Source: Anthopleura xanthogrammica (Eukaryota > Cnidaria > Anthozoa > Actiniaria > Actiniidae). Taken from it: a stretch of 64,000 bases of DNA. The position numbers were made by a program, and so were the translations under genes. The notes below the pieces were generated by a model. It was given only the letters and a program-made list of their open reading frames with translations, did no database searches and had not been told where the DNA came from. Positions within the stretch are counted from its first letter, which is position 1, and every line of letters begins with the position of its first letter. Shown here in pieces: positions 43,836 through 60,673 of this stretch. Location: contig OZ025216.1 in assembly GCA_964019055.1 (NCBI GenBank), positions 9,194,914 to 9,258,913 on the forward strand. Reading direction: 5' to 3'.

Positions 43836-45007
43836 TGGGACGGAATGCAAGGTTGATAAGGAAATTATTCGTGTTCTTCTTGAACTTGTTGGCTTCAGTC
43901 AGGAAGTGTAAGCATATAATGCTTTCTTTGATTTTAGATGATAGATAATGTCGGTACGCCTTGTTGATCGAGTTCTGATTGGATAAATGTCACGTGGTAT
44001 ATTTCCATACACGTTTCTGATTGAATGAGGGGACAGTATTGGACGTCTGTATTTGTTCCGCGACTTGCCTTACTCCAAATAGGTCAATGCCAAGAGAATT
44101 CGGTTACTAAGAAACCACAAGCTCTCTCAAGCAGCTTCTAAAAAACACGACGCAATAACAATTAACCCATTTTTTTCAATTTATTATCAATCTAATTTTT
44201 TTTAATTCTTTAAAAAAAAAATGAACTACAGCAAGCCATCATAAGAAATACCAAAGTTTTCTAACTGTTTTATATAAATTATCAGTAGATTAATCTAGAT
44301 ATTTCAGAAATAAGACTTAACTAACATTTATTATTTACAGTGAACATTTTGACATAAAAACCTAGAGTTTGCTTATCAAATGGGTATAGTCTGAGGCGGA
44401 CGTGATTTATAGTGACAATCATTTATGAAGAGGGGGGGGGGGGATGTTTATAAAAAACACCAACCGACCAACCAATAGATTCTCCCCTGAATCATTTTGA
44501 TAGCTTAGGCCCGGTTCAAACGTTGAACTTCTCATTAACCGAACCTAGTACCATTAAGATCGACCAAAGATCGACAAATTCCTACTATTGATTCAGGCGT
44601 CGAACCTCCGTCGTACCTAATTCAGTCGATCAAATTAGATATTTTGAAGCCAAGCATTTAGGAATAAAATACATTAAAATAATTAATTATAATATAATGT
44701 ATGCGTATGGTTCGGTTCATGAGAAAGCTCGTCGTAAGAATCAGAGTCGGTCCAAAGTCGGAATTCCCGACGGCTCCAGTCGATCTTTTGAATGAGTTAT
44801 CAAGAAAATTCTTGAACTTTAGAAAAGGGCCATTTTGGGTGTTCTTTTGGCCACAAAGCATGGACTATAGACCAAGGTTTTAATCGATTTTGGGTGTTTT
44901 TCACACTTTTTCTCGATTTTGGAGAATATTCTCATACTTTAAAAAGGGTCATTTGGATGATTTTTATTTGACCAAAAAGGATGGACTATAGCCCATGGTT
45001 TTGATCG
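43836..45007. other. 5' flank of gene A and junction between units 1 and 2
   Basis: Positions 43836-44500 match 52078-52890 upstream of gene B, so both genes kept their 5' flanks. 44505-45007 is private to this place; it starts GGCCCGGTTCAAACGTTGAA and may be a mobile element, but I found no clear right end. No exon is seen. Confidence 0.5.
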
Positions 45008-45262
45008 ATGTGCTGTGCTGTGCTGTGCTGTGCTGTGCTGTGCTGTGCTGTGCTGTGCTGTGCTGTGCTGTGCTGTGCTGTGCTGTGCTGTGCTGTGCTG
45101 TGCTGTGCTGTGCTGTGCTGTGCTGTGCTGTGCTGTGCTGTGCTGTGCTGTGCTGTGCTGTGCTGTGCTGTGCTGTGCTGTGCTGTGCTGTGCTGTGCTG
45201 TGCTGTGCTGTGCTGTGCTGTGCTGTGCTGTGCTGTGCTGTGCTGTGCTGTGCTGTGCTGTG
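45008..45262. repeat. (CTGTG)n microsatellite
   Basis: About 50 almost perfect CTGTG units followed by TTGTG units like those of unit 1. The unit differs from its counterpart by one base (C for T), fixed through the array. Confidence 0.97.
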
Positions 45263-45667
45263 TTCTGTTGCGTTTTGTTGTGTTGTGTTGTGTTGTGTTG
45301 TCATGTGATGTGATTTGTTGTGTTTTGTTGTGTTGTGTTTTGTTTTGTATGTTGTGTTTTGTATATTGTGTTTTGCTTTGTTGTGTTGTGTTGTTTTTTA
45401 TTGTTTGTTGTGTTATGTGTTATGTGTGTTGTATGTGTTCTATTTGTTGTATTGTGTGCTTTATCTTGTTGTGTTATGCAATAGGTCTTCTTTACTTGTG
45501 TGTTGTGTTGTATTTTACTGTGTTGTGTTGTGTTGTGTGTCGTGTTTTTTGTCACGTGCATATCTAACCTCATCAGTTAGAACCTTTACTCTCAGTATCA
45601 ACTCAAAAGGCTTCTTATAGTACACATATATGAGTAACAGGGATGTTTTGTTTCTTAAATGTTTCAG

Positions 45668-45770
45668 ACAAAACGACCAAAACATCTCCCTCAAAACGAA
45701 AGAGCACCTCCAAGGACAACAAAACTGCGAAAAAAAGTTAAGAAAATAACAGACTTTACTACTTTTAAGA
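45668..45770 (+). pseudogene. relic of photolyase exon 9, unit 2
   Basis: Nearly identical to 37385-37482 and preceded by the same acceptor, but seven A instead of six after GCG shifts the frame into an early stop. No other photolyase exon lies upstream in this unit. Confidence 0.9.
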
Positions 45771-46110
45771 TCCTTGATGGCGCAGAATCGACAGCAATAT
45801 GTTATTTATCTTCGCCTTCTGCCATTGAATAGGAGAGACTCTATGAACATGCGACACAATATCACGTGACTTGACCCTGACGTCATGTAGCACTACACCC
45901 CACCAACCCCTCCCATGATGTACAAATCCATTGGATATTGATTCTGTGTTTATTGTTTATTAAAACATGGATATAATTCATATCCTTCTAAGTATTTATC
46001 CTCAATAGTTTATCTGTTCACGTCTGAGATCTGTTACGTTTTTCATTTCACTAATGACAGCAATAGCTAGAGCTTACATTATGGCTTATTATCAATTTAT
46101 TGCCCTCTGA

Positions 46111-46963
46111 CATTGCCAGAAATATGGGACATGAGCCTGCTCATCCATGCGCAATGATGCGTTTCGGCTTACAAAATAGCCGCCGAGTCTTATAGGAAAT
46201 GTATGGGGAATATAGAGCTTCCTCTATTTACGGCGAATAGGGTTTTATTTCCTCTGAGCTCCACATCGCGACAAACAACCCACCCTACAAGCTACTAAAT
46301 AAGCGTAAAATGATCATTGAATCATGCGACATATTGGTTCCCGGACTACTTGCCTTCGAAAGGCTTCGAAAGCTCTAGATTCCATACATCGTCTATAAAT
46401 CTGGCCACACTTGACCCCAAAATCGTCTTATTTGAGCTCGGAAAAATTTAAAAGTAAAAGAGCTCCACCTCGATATCACCAAACGAGTGTTTAATAAATC
46501 CAAAACCGCTCAAAATAGACAGCATGCCTTCAGAATGTAGGTTCCCAAGAAGCTTGAAGTTAGGTTAAATTTTAAGCGATTCGACGCGTTGTTAGCTCGT
46601 AGTTTTCAGTTAAAAATGACAAGAAACCACAGAGAACTGCTCCAAACAGCTTCAAAACCCCCTAAATATCGCCATTTTGTTTTTACAAGCTCCTATTGAC
46701 TGCTGAGATACAATAAGGAAGCTTAAAGTAACGATTTACGTTTGAAACTTGTTTCTTGTCCTTCATGGGCTTCCTGTGGTGAGGCTTATCAACAGAAAAA
46801 TACTAGTTGTTCTTTTGATTGTCAAGTAACTATTTTTTGGCAAGAATTGTTTTACTAACATCATAGTTGAATATAAATATGTGCTTGGAAACCATGTAGT
46901 TATATTTTTCCTCTAGAAAACCACTTCATTTTCATTCATGCGTAACACCGCTGACAATGTCCA
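46111..46963. other. replacement segment unique to unit 2
   Basis: Units 1 and 3 agree over 37806-38053 and 53673-53922, but unit 2 carries about 850 bp of unrelated DNA there. The change starts after TTGCCCTCTGAC and ends inside the last exon of gene B, right after the codons for EQVK. No own gene is recognised. Confidence 0.75.
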
Positions 46964-49900
46964 ATATTTCACTTGTTCGTCCTGTTCCACGCCTTGTTGC
47001 TCATATGAGTTGACGGTGACGTCACCAGTGGTAGCAGGAGGACGGGTCACGTGGGCAGGTACGCGGCGATTCCGTAACATCTTGACCGAAAGGAGAATGG
47101 TAACGAGAAGAAGAACTCCACCAACGGCAGCTAGTCCACCAATCAGAGCCAAGTTCGCCTTGGATGACCCTGATGGAATACGACAGAAGTTGAAACTGGT
47201 AATGATACTCATGACGTAATTTTTCGATTAATTAAATCGCAAATGTAATGTCTGAATTCGAAATATTTCATTCCAATAGATATAAAGTGTCTTATTACGA
47301 TGTACCTTCTCCAGCTTGTTTTCCACTTTCAGTTTTTTCGTTTGTTTTCTTAAATGGACCAGCAGACAAGTCATACGCCTTTGAGCCGTCCACGTCAGCC
47401 TCTCGACGTCTTCTAGAGCCTTTGATACAACCTTGTGCGCACCTTGAGTTGGTTGTGTTACGGTGACAGACAAGTAGCTCACAGTGTAGATAGACGTAAA
47501 AGGAATTGGAATACACGAAACGGAAGGACTTGACGGAAAAGCGCTGGACACGACTGGACGGATCGTACGAGTAGCCCATGGTTGGGTCGTTAATACACCT
47601 GCAAGGAATACCCAACACTAGTTAGAGGACATTCAATACTTTGCGCACAATTTTTGATGTTGGTTCCTTACCCTCTCTGCAGAAACACGTGCTGTGGAGT
47701 CGCATTGGGATCATTAGTAGGCGTAGCACGACAATTCTCAGCAAACACGACCAGATCAGCGTTGGTATTCTTGACTTCATACTGAACCCACAGATGCTGG
47801 TTTGGGTAGACAACCACTGGGTAAGCCAAAGAGGAGTAGGGCGTTGAATAGCTAGAAGACTGGTAGAGTTCCATGGTGAATGTGAAGTTGCCAAAAGATC
47901 CTGGGGGGAAAGGCGACAAGCGTAATAAGTTGATATATGTCACTATTGTTATACATGCTTACGCTCCAACGCTGAAATGAGTTAAAACAAAAGAATGTAA
48001 ACGAGATTTAAGGGCCATGAGCTACTGAACAAAGATAGAAAATTAAATATCTAAAGATTGCGATCACCTGAGAAAAAAAATCTCGTTTACGACAATAGGC
48101 ATTTACTACCATCTTATGAAATGAGTTTACTAGATTGTTATTGAAAAAACGGCCATTCTGCACTACCACCTCAAATTCCCACTTTTTCTTTACAAAATTC
48201 TTGTAAAAACAAAACTGATTAGAATTTTCAAAAGACGAAAGGCTTTGTCTGTACTGTGTACTCTACTGATCATATAGATGAAGTCGAAAGAGAGTCTTTA
48301 AACTACACACCTTCAGACGCGTAGACTATTTTTTTTGATGGACTGAAATTCGTGCTGACAATCTTTTCTCGTCCGTACTCGCAGTAGAATGGAATAGCAA
48401 TGTTCTTGCCTCGTGTAATTGTTGATCTATTTCCTGGACCTTGTCCACGCCCATCATTACTGACCTAAAACGTTTAATGACCCCGTAAGATATAATACAT
48501 CGTTGTACGTTGGGCTTGACGTCTATTATGGGATGGGATGGATGGTATGAGATGGATGGATGGATGAGTGCGATGGCTGGCTGGATTGATGGATAAATGG
48601 ATGAATGAATGAATGGATAGGATGTATGAATGATTGGGTACAGGTTGGATGGGATGTGATGAAAAAGATAGCTTGTTGGGATGGGTGAATGAATGGTTGG
48701 ATGGATGAATAGATAGGTGGGTGATTGGGATGGATGGGATTAGTTGATGGATGGATGCCGGTTGGATGAATGAAAGGTTCGATTGGATTTATGAATTTAT
48801 TATATGATTATCAATGAAATTCAATGAAATACCTATATTTCTTTATTTAAAAAATGTGATATTTTCACATGTAAAAATATCATCACTATGGTAACGTACT
48901 TCTTATAGCAGAAAAAAGCTCGAAAAAGCTTTCTTTTCTTTTTCATTGATAATTATATAATAAACAGAATATTACATGGTCGCTTGGAGATACGATTTTA
49001 TCTTCTCGTGTTGAAAATCTCTCACTCCCATGATGCATTGCGCTTACCAATTGTAAACATTGAACCATCTCAGCGTTGAAGAAGCGAATACAAAGCCGTT
49101 TTTAAAGCCATGATTAACCAACAAAATCAAGAACAATGAAAGTAGGGTTAACGTGTGTTGTTTTTTAACAATCCTACTTATGTTTACACCAAAAGGTAAT
49201 GATATATTTGGAATGTTTCATGAAAAATTTGATCTTTTAGAAACGCGGCTTGATACGCTTCAAATATTCGAGTGTCAGATGTTCCAGGCAAAACGCTTAT
49301 TTCTCAGGAAATATACGAGTATTTTTCGTTTTAATACCATCATATCTTAGCTTAAGGGTTAATTGACACTCGTATATGAAAGTACTCCAAAGTACTCCAG
49401 GTTTTAGATGAGTTTAGGACCTCTGAAAATAGCCATTTTTTGACACTTCACGAAGAACTGAACATTGGAAATGTATAAATAATAAACGGACGTTGAGTCA
49501 AATCACAGTATATTTTACACAAACAACAAGAAAAGTAATAAATCTACAACTTATCCATATAATAGGTACTGAAATAAGGAAAATAAGCGCTGGGATACGC
49601 ACTTTGTTAAACAACGAGTCCATCGAACAGTTGTCACTCGTCTCTTTCTCTCACATTTATCCTGATAACTGACATGAATCAGTCTTAAAACAACTTCAAC
49701 TCCTTCCAAGGCGGGTATACAAACATAAAAATCGTCTTTCGATACACAGTGAACGTAAGATAAGGAAAAATTCTGGGAAAGATGCCGAGTATTCAGCAAC
49801 TGAACTAAACTCCGCCATGTTGATCTTCACTCAGAGTCTGCTCAAACAAAGTGATGACGTCACGAAAGAATTGATAATATACTATGAAACGCAGTGCATC

Positions 49901-52077
49901 ATGGGATAACCCTGGACCCTCCTCTGACTCGTTCGCTGCGCTCACTCGCGAGAGATCAACACTCGAAGATAAAATTCGTATCTCTGCGCGTCCATTTAAT
50001 ATCCTCTATTTTATACATATAGTTGAGTGTTTTATCAATAATACCTCATTCCAGAATGCTATTTTGTTGTCATGTTCTTTATATGTCGTCCCACAGCCGC
50101 TGAGAGGTGTTCGCAGGTTCAAAGTGTTAGCTGTTATTGTTGCTCTGCAGGATTTGTCGTTCAGATGAAGGTTACGCCAGTCGACGTCAGGGAAGTGTCT
50201 TCTAGTCACGTTTATTTGCATATAGTCTTCACCACATGTCACTATTGATGTCACATCTATCAGACGTTTGATCAAACGTATAATTAGAAAGTGAAAATAA
50301 GTTTTACGTAAATTTGTTTTTAAGACTGATTTGAAGTTCTTTGATGTACATTTGTTACTGATAGCAAAGTTTTGGCTCTTCATATATACCTATTACCTTT
50401 TGGACTTGGAATGACCTATCTCCCATCACCTATCTCCTTAGGCTCGATTTCAGCCGTGAGGGTGTCATTTGTACCAAACCTCCCACCACTGGAGAGGATC
50501 GCGGGCGCAACGAAACCACCACGGCTGGTAATCGAGCCTACTATCTCCTTTGACTCCGACAACTTTTTTTTTCTGAAATAGCTAGGTATTATGTGTACAT
50601 TAACTTGTTTCGCATCGTTGTCCGGTGTTTTTTTTTTTTTCCTTCTATAGTTGGCAGCCCCAGTCACCCTTTTCCCTTCTTATCAGTAAATTTTTCACTT
50701 TTCAAAAAGCATTATTCAAAATTTTAAAACACACTTCCTTTGGCCTAGCCAGGATCGTCAAAGTGTAATGATTTTTGAAAAGCCAGCTTGAACAGTCGTT
50801 TTTATCCAAAAAGAATCGCGCCTTAAAGTTATATACCATTTCTAAACGAGCATCATACTAAAATGAATATTTCCTTGTGGAAGTTATACCTCCTTCTCTT
50901 TTTCTCAAAGTGACACTTACTTGTCTCGCATTGTTGTCCTGTAAATCCATGAGGACATTCACATCGAAAACCTATGCTTCCTGATTGTAAATCGTGACAT
51001 GTTCCACCATTGCGGCAAGAACTGCTGCTGCACCCTGAATCATGACAAGGCAACAAATTTCAACATTAACCTAACGTGCGCATTCTGATGACTAAATGTA
51101 TAGTTAACACAAGTATTTACTGGAGAAAGGTAAATTCCTTGCACAGCTTTTCATTTTGCACAAGTTATACACAAGCTTTATTGGTCAGTTTTGCCATTTC
51201 TTTCATTTTTTATAACTCGTAATAATTATTTAACGCAATAAAGAAAAAAAAAAGATAGATGCTAACAAGAGCACGACTGACGTAATATAGTTTTGCTTTC
51301 GTTTGTTAAATAATCCAGTTAGTATTTTTTTCTCGTTTACCTCCATTCCCACAATAACGATAATGACAGCCTGGTGCACTGTTAAGCTCGTACGCGTAGA
51401 ATCTTCCACAGTTTCTGACTCGAATGCTGTTGCTTCCATAACAGCAGTTACTACTATAGCTATAGCACACCGTACGAGTCACGATACCCTCTGCTTGAGT
51501 GGGATGGGACCCTTGCATCCATCCAGAGGCATGTGTTCCGCAGTAGTTTCCACGGGTGCAAGATGTTGGCATAGCAGTCCCAGCATTGCCCATGAAGCGG
51601 TACCACCCTTTCGTTAGTCCACTGTCGCACTTCAATACGTTACCTCTGTGTACTCTTTGAGAACGATCTCTGGAGTTTAACACAGTGTAACTAGAACATT
51701 CTAAAAATACAGCAAAGCAGTAAACGATGAGGAAGGGAAAGAAATTGAAGCAACCAAGGTTTAGCTACAACATTGAAAACGCGGCCAAGAAGAGACATGT
51801 TATTTTACGTCGAACGCGCAGGGAGTGATGCTCTAAAGCACTTGACGCCTGATCGAATTTGAATGTAGGGGGTTCGTTCTTATGGAGTGAGGAAAACCAG
51901 AGAACCCTCAAAGCACAGAAGAGAAGCAACTCAACTCACATACGACACCGAGCCCGGGAATGGAACCCGGATCGCATTGGTGCGTCCTTCTCTTTCTTTC
52001 TCCTTTTTTGAATTACCTGAGCAATAAACAATCTCAATGCAGCAGAAGATCACCAACAGGTACAGTATCAACTTCAT
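46913..52077 (-). CDS. ZP-domain type I membrane protein, gene B
   Basis: Eight exons join to 559 codons plus stop: 52017-52077, 51341-51700, 50921-51034, 50045-50256, 48311-48464, 47672-47900, 47306-47598, 46913-47169. The plan is the same as gene A: signal peptide (MKLILYLLVIFCCIEIVYCS), D8C, EGF (two residues longer than A, CHDLQSGSIGFRCEC), ZP, furin site RRRR, TM helix, tail. The EGF and D8C exons have diverged most, the ZP-C and TM exons least. Exon 7 lacks one alanine codon. The tail differs: after EQVK it reads YWTLSAVLRMNENEVVF instead of SNA, because the 3' end was replaced. Likely role as for gene A. Confidence 0.88.
48527..48790. repeat. degenerate (GGAT)n repeat, gene B intron 4
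   Basis: Heavily mutated GGAT/GAAT array corresponding to the arrays in introns 4 of genes A and C. Confidence 0.8.
48987..49987. mobile_element. 1.0-kb TIR element in gene B intron 4
   Basis: The ends AGATACGATTTTATCTTCTC and its inverse (..CGAAGATAAAATTCGTATCT) flank the insert, with inverse ATGATGCATTGCG and CAGTGCATCATGGG further in. No transposase is seen. It is absent from genes A and C, so it inserted after duplication. Confidence 0.75.
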
Positions 52078-53208
52078 TGGGATGGAATTCAAGGCTGATA
52101 AGGAAATTATTCGTGTTCTTCTTGAACTTGTTGGCTTCAGTCAGGACGTGCAAGTATGGTGCTTTCTTTGATTTTAGTCTCACAGATAATGTCGCAAAGC
52201 CTTGTTGAACAAGTTCTGATTGGATAAATATCAAGTGATATATTTCTATACACGTTTTTGATTGGATGATGGGAAAGTATTGGACTTATGTATTTGTTCT
52301 GCATCTAGCCTTACTTCAAACAGGTCAATGTCAAGAAAATTGCTGTTTCTAAGAAACCCACAAGGTCTCACAAGCAGCTGCTAATAAACATGACCTAATA
52401 CTAATTAACCCATTTTTTCAATCTATCATCAATTTATTTTTTAAACTTCTCAAGTTCATGAAGCACAACCAGTCATGGCAAGAAATACCAAAGTTTTCCA
52501 AATCTATTTTTATCTTTTATTGCTAGATTAATCTAGATATTCCAGAAAGACTTGTAATAATAATATTTGCATGTACGTTCTTAATGGCACAATTTGACAA
52601 AATACCTTTTGGGCTAGCAAAAAGTATGACATGGTTAATTAAAACCGAAAGCTTTTGGATAAATAAAGCCTGTTTTTAATTTGCCAGCCAAAAAATATTA
52701 TATTTACAATGTAGAGAAAAATAATCACAGTTTGCTCATTAACTCTGACGTGACTAAATAAAAAAAAAAAACTGTCATTACTCGATTGTCATTTCTTTTG
52801 TCTTCATTTATGCAGGGTATAGAGAGGCTTATTAAAAACACCAACCAACAAACCAATATAGAATCCCCCCTGAACCAGTTAACCTCCAGAAACATTACTC
52901 ATATGAATGCGAAAGAAGAAGAAGAAGAAGTTATTACTTGTTTTGAAGGAGAGCGAGTCAAATTAACCCCCTAACTTTCGAAGCCCTAAACAAGCATCCT
53001 TGAGGCTTTTTCACAGAAAAAAAAATACTTCAAAACAAGTAATAAACTATGAAAACTTTATTTTAAGATAAAACGTTTTTGATGAGCGACTACTGAGGAC
53101 AGATTTTAGGAGCAAAATTTGAACTACATCGATTAACGGCTATTTCTGTGCCACAGGGATCCCAAGCCAAGAAACCCTAAACCACAGATACTTAGGGTGG
53201 TAAGCCTG
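52078..53208. other. 5' flank of gene B and junction between units 2 and 3
   Basis: Positions 52078-52890 match the flank of gene A; 52890-53208 shows no match to either unit. No exon is seen. Confidence 0.5.
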
Positions 53209-53335
53209 TGATTAAGCTTAAAGTACCCCTCTGCCTCACAATATTCATGTTAATTCTATTTGTTTACGAAAGAGCACCTCCAAGGACAACAAAACTGCGA
53301 AAAAAGTTAAGAAAGTAACAGACTTTACGACTTAA
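53209..53335 (+). pseudogene. photolyase relic: intron 1 fused to exon 9, unit 3
   Basis: 53209-53265 matches the end of photolyase intron 1 (CTCTGCCTCA, ATATTCATGT, AATTCTATTTGTTT; compare 31375-31434). The next base continues with ACGAAAGAGCACCTCC from the middle of exon 9, whose frame stays open to the stop (..KKVTDFTT). Exons 2-8 and the start of exon 9 are missing. Confidence 0.85.
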
Positions 53336-53907
53336 GATCCTTGATGGCGCAGAATCGACTGCAATATGTTATTTATCTTCGCCTTCTGCCATTGAATAGG
53401 AGAGACTCTATGAACATGCGACACAATATCACGTGACTAGACCCTGACGTCATGTAGCACTACACCCCACCAACCCCTCCCATGATGTACAAATCCATTG
53501 GATATTGATTCTGTGGTTATTGTTTATTAAAACATGGATATAATCCCTTTAAGTATTTATACTCAATAGTTATCTGTTCACGTCTGAGATCTGTTACGTT
53601 TTTCATTTCACTAATGACAGCAATAGCTAGAGCTTACATTATGGCTTATTATCAACTTATTGCCCTCTGACTTAATCAATTAATTAACATCAATGAATCA
53701 ATCACTTATTCCCTTTTCAAACTGGATCATGATGATAAGCTAAATCAAGAATAGGTATATATAGGGCTAGGCTTCACTGGATATATTGTTTAACCTTTAT
53801 TCTAAATCTGCTGTGGCAAGCTGACCAACTAACTGGCTCCACCAGAATGGTGCATAACATGGCTACTAACTTTCCCAATCAAGATTGAAGTCTCAACCAC
53901 TCTAAAT

Positions 53908-58099
<4,192 letters not shown>

Positions 58100-60349
58100 C
58101 TAATAGAATAGTAAACTGTAATGTGAGTTTTATCCTAGCTTAATATTGCTAATTAACAGTCAATTGCCCTATTTCACTATGACGTCACATCAAAACAATA
58201 TGTTGTTTTAACGCTAAGGATCACGGTCGCCAGAGGGGGCAAAATAGCAGCAAAACAAATTGAATTAATAAAATTTGGTTTATGATATATTGGAAAGTGA
58301 GTGCAGCTAAATATTACACTAAATATCTGAACAATGTTAATGACTGTGACGTCTACCTAGGCTTCATTAAATATACAAATTTTAACATGTTCACACAAAC
58401 AGTATTTAAAAAGTGTCATCATTATACTCGTGGTTTCCACAATGTTTACTGTAAATGTGGTGTCTCATAATGGCCAGTGTTTAGTGTTACGAATAAACGA
58501 ATAAAACAAATACACTCAAAAGCCTGGGTAGACGTCACAGTCATTAACATATCGAAGTATAGACCTTAACTTAAACTTAAAGACGCAACACTCAAAGCAA
58601 GATATATTTCACCATTCAAATATTCACTTCATGAGGAATCAATACTGAAAGTATTGTATCAGGGGTTAGGTGCACTTTAAGTTTTCAAGTACTTTTCAGT
58701 ATTAAGAGGGGTAGTCCATAAATGCCACCTGAGGGGTGCAGAATGAAAAAAATCGAAATCGCTCAAATTTTGTCAGAATGTAGGCCTTAGTGAATTATAA
58801 CTGTTGTCTAAGTTTCACTGCGATCGGATAAATAGTTTAGGAGAACGGCACCGAAAACCATTTTTTCTGATCACTTCCGGTTTTTTCACTCGATTTCACC
58901 ACATCCCCAAAAACCCTAAAAATCACACAATTCCTTTCGCATTCCTCTGCAAACAATTTAATTTCATGATTAAGAGATCCTAACCCTTATTTGGATGGAT
59001 TTATCAAGCATTTTGCTTAAAATGGGAATATTTTATCGATTTTTACATTATTTTAATTATTTTGAGCAATATTTTATACCCTATGTTGCAAGGCTAATAT
59101 CTCCAATGGTACATCGATTCACATAAATTAACTACTACAGGGAGACAGAGCAATGTTTTATCTTTACTTTTATCAAATAAAATTTTGGGGCACTCGAAAA
59201 TTCGAATTTTGGCAAGACGAAATACAACCCCTATTGACCCCCAAAATAATGACAACTTGAGTCGTAAGCGGTCACGCTTTATGCGAAAGATAAATTATTT
59301 GGTCCATTAAACTGCTTCTAATAGACAAGAAACTCGATGGTGTAGAAGATAAAACGTTTATTGACATTCTCAGAAAATATTAAAAGAATCCAAGTGAAAT
59401 TGTTATTGTTTTAGGACAACCAAGTTGAGTCTTCTTGTTGTGTCACTCGATACTAACGATTTGCCCCTTCGATTTTCGATAATATTTGGTATAGATTGTC
59501 TTTAAAAATCCTCAACCACAATATAACAACCTTACTAATACAGTATGAACAATTTGTACCTTATTACACTTGGATTTGTAGAAAATAAACTCGTTGAAGC
59601 TAGCCAGGCGCCATGCGAATAACTCAATAGTCCAACTGACTTTGCAGGATTACGTGACAAATATTACCACAGGTAGCCCGTCATCACTCCATCAGATTTA
59701 ACTCGTACGTGGACGGCCTTGCCGTGGCATCACTTGTTTTTGGTTTCAGATGATCTTAGGCAATAAAAGTCTAAAAAAAGTTAGCTCCAATCTTTTTATA
59801 GTCATGCTTTTATTTGTTGATCTCAGAATGGTCTTAGTGTTTTACAACTTTCAAATCATTAACATTTTTAACATGAAAAATAATGTATTTAAGTTTTTTG
59901 TTAACCGTAAGTAAAAACAAACCTAACCGTTACTAGGATAGTAGCCGTTAAAAAAAAGCCAAAATTTTAATCGTTACCCGCAAAAACTACCGCCCAATTG
60001 AGACCCTCAGTCCAGTGATGCCACGCCTTCCAACGCAACTATCCAGAAACAAGGATGGGCACTGGAAAAGTGCAAGACTGCACGAAGAAGCAAATGCAGT
60101 ATAGTAACATGCATGGATAAAATGTTTTCAGGGCACTTCTGCAATATCATCACTACAAAAAACACCCTACATACTGATAGAGACCATTGCGGAAAACATG
60201 CAACTGTGTGTCATAGTCGCAGAACGTAACCCATGTCCACACTCTTCATGTTTTTATGAAAATATCTTTATGATTCATAAACAACATTGTTCATTTTAAA
60301 GGATCGAAACTGGAGGATTTAGGGTGGGGCCAATGGGACCTTTTAGTTT
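58100..60349. other. no gene recognised
   Basis: AT-rich DNA between gene C and the BEL/Pao LTR. A 62-codon plus-strand frame (58282-58470) has no domain. A minus-strand ATG near 60113 starts a hydrophobic stretch (MHVTILHLLLRAVL) but lacks a donor that fits phase 1, so it is not accepted as gene C exon 1. Confidence 0.5.
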
Positions 60350-60556
60350 TGTCGAAAACGTCGAACGATGATTAAGTAAGACGTCTCCTGGTTATTCCTC
60401 TTCTCTTTATTCGCGCTTTAATCACAGTACAGATACATGTTCTCTGGGCCTCAAGTGTAACATAATCTCATCACTCTATATACATGGATACTTATACTCT
60501 CACTGTCACACCCTTTCCGTCACACAATATGACCTAATTAATTACTGTTTCCAACA
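60350..60556 (-). mobile_element. probable 3' LTR of the BEL/Pao element
   Basis: On the minus strand the segment starts TGTTGGAAACAG after a purine-rich tract (GGGGGGAGTG), has AATAAAGAG inside and ends GACA, about 207 bp in all. It follows the pol stop codon by 117 bp. The 5' LTR is outside the window, so the ends cannot be verified by comparison. Confidence 0.55.
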
Positions 60557-60673
60557 CACTCCCCCCATATGACTTGACATATGTAGAATGAGGAAACTGC
60601 TAAACAAAACGATGAATATACTAATAAATGTTTTATATAGAGTTCTATAAAGGCTCGTTGATATGTCTTCTGA

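Larger units (their letters stand above)
36815..44500. repeat. tandem segmental duplication, unit 1
   Basis: Unit 1 runs from the TTGTG microsatellite in photolyase intron 8, through photolyase exon 9 and ZP gene A, to the shared 5' flank of gene A. Corresponding DNA lies at 45005-52890 and 53209-58100. The left edge of unit 2 lies in the pentanucleotide array; the right edge is where 44440-44500 and 52830-52890 stop matching. Confidence 0.85.
45005..52890. repeat. tandem segmental duplication, unit 2
   Basis: Copy of 36815-44500: CTGTG microsatellite, relic of photolyase exon 9, ZP gene B, shared 5' flank. It differs by a replaced segment at 46111-46963 and a TIR insertion at 48987-49987. 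Confidence 0.85.

Noticed and set aside
43836..43850. Earlier start for ZP gene A (five codons upstream)
   Set aside because: The upstream codon is TTG, not ATG, and gene B has no equivalent; the ATG at 43835 begins a normal signal peptide in both.
44505..45007. MITE starting GGCCCGGTTCAAACG
   Set aside because: The left end looks like a known type of element end, but no matching right end was found.
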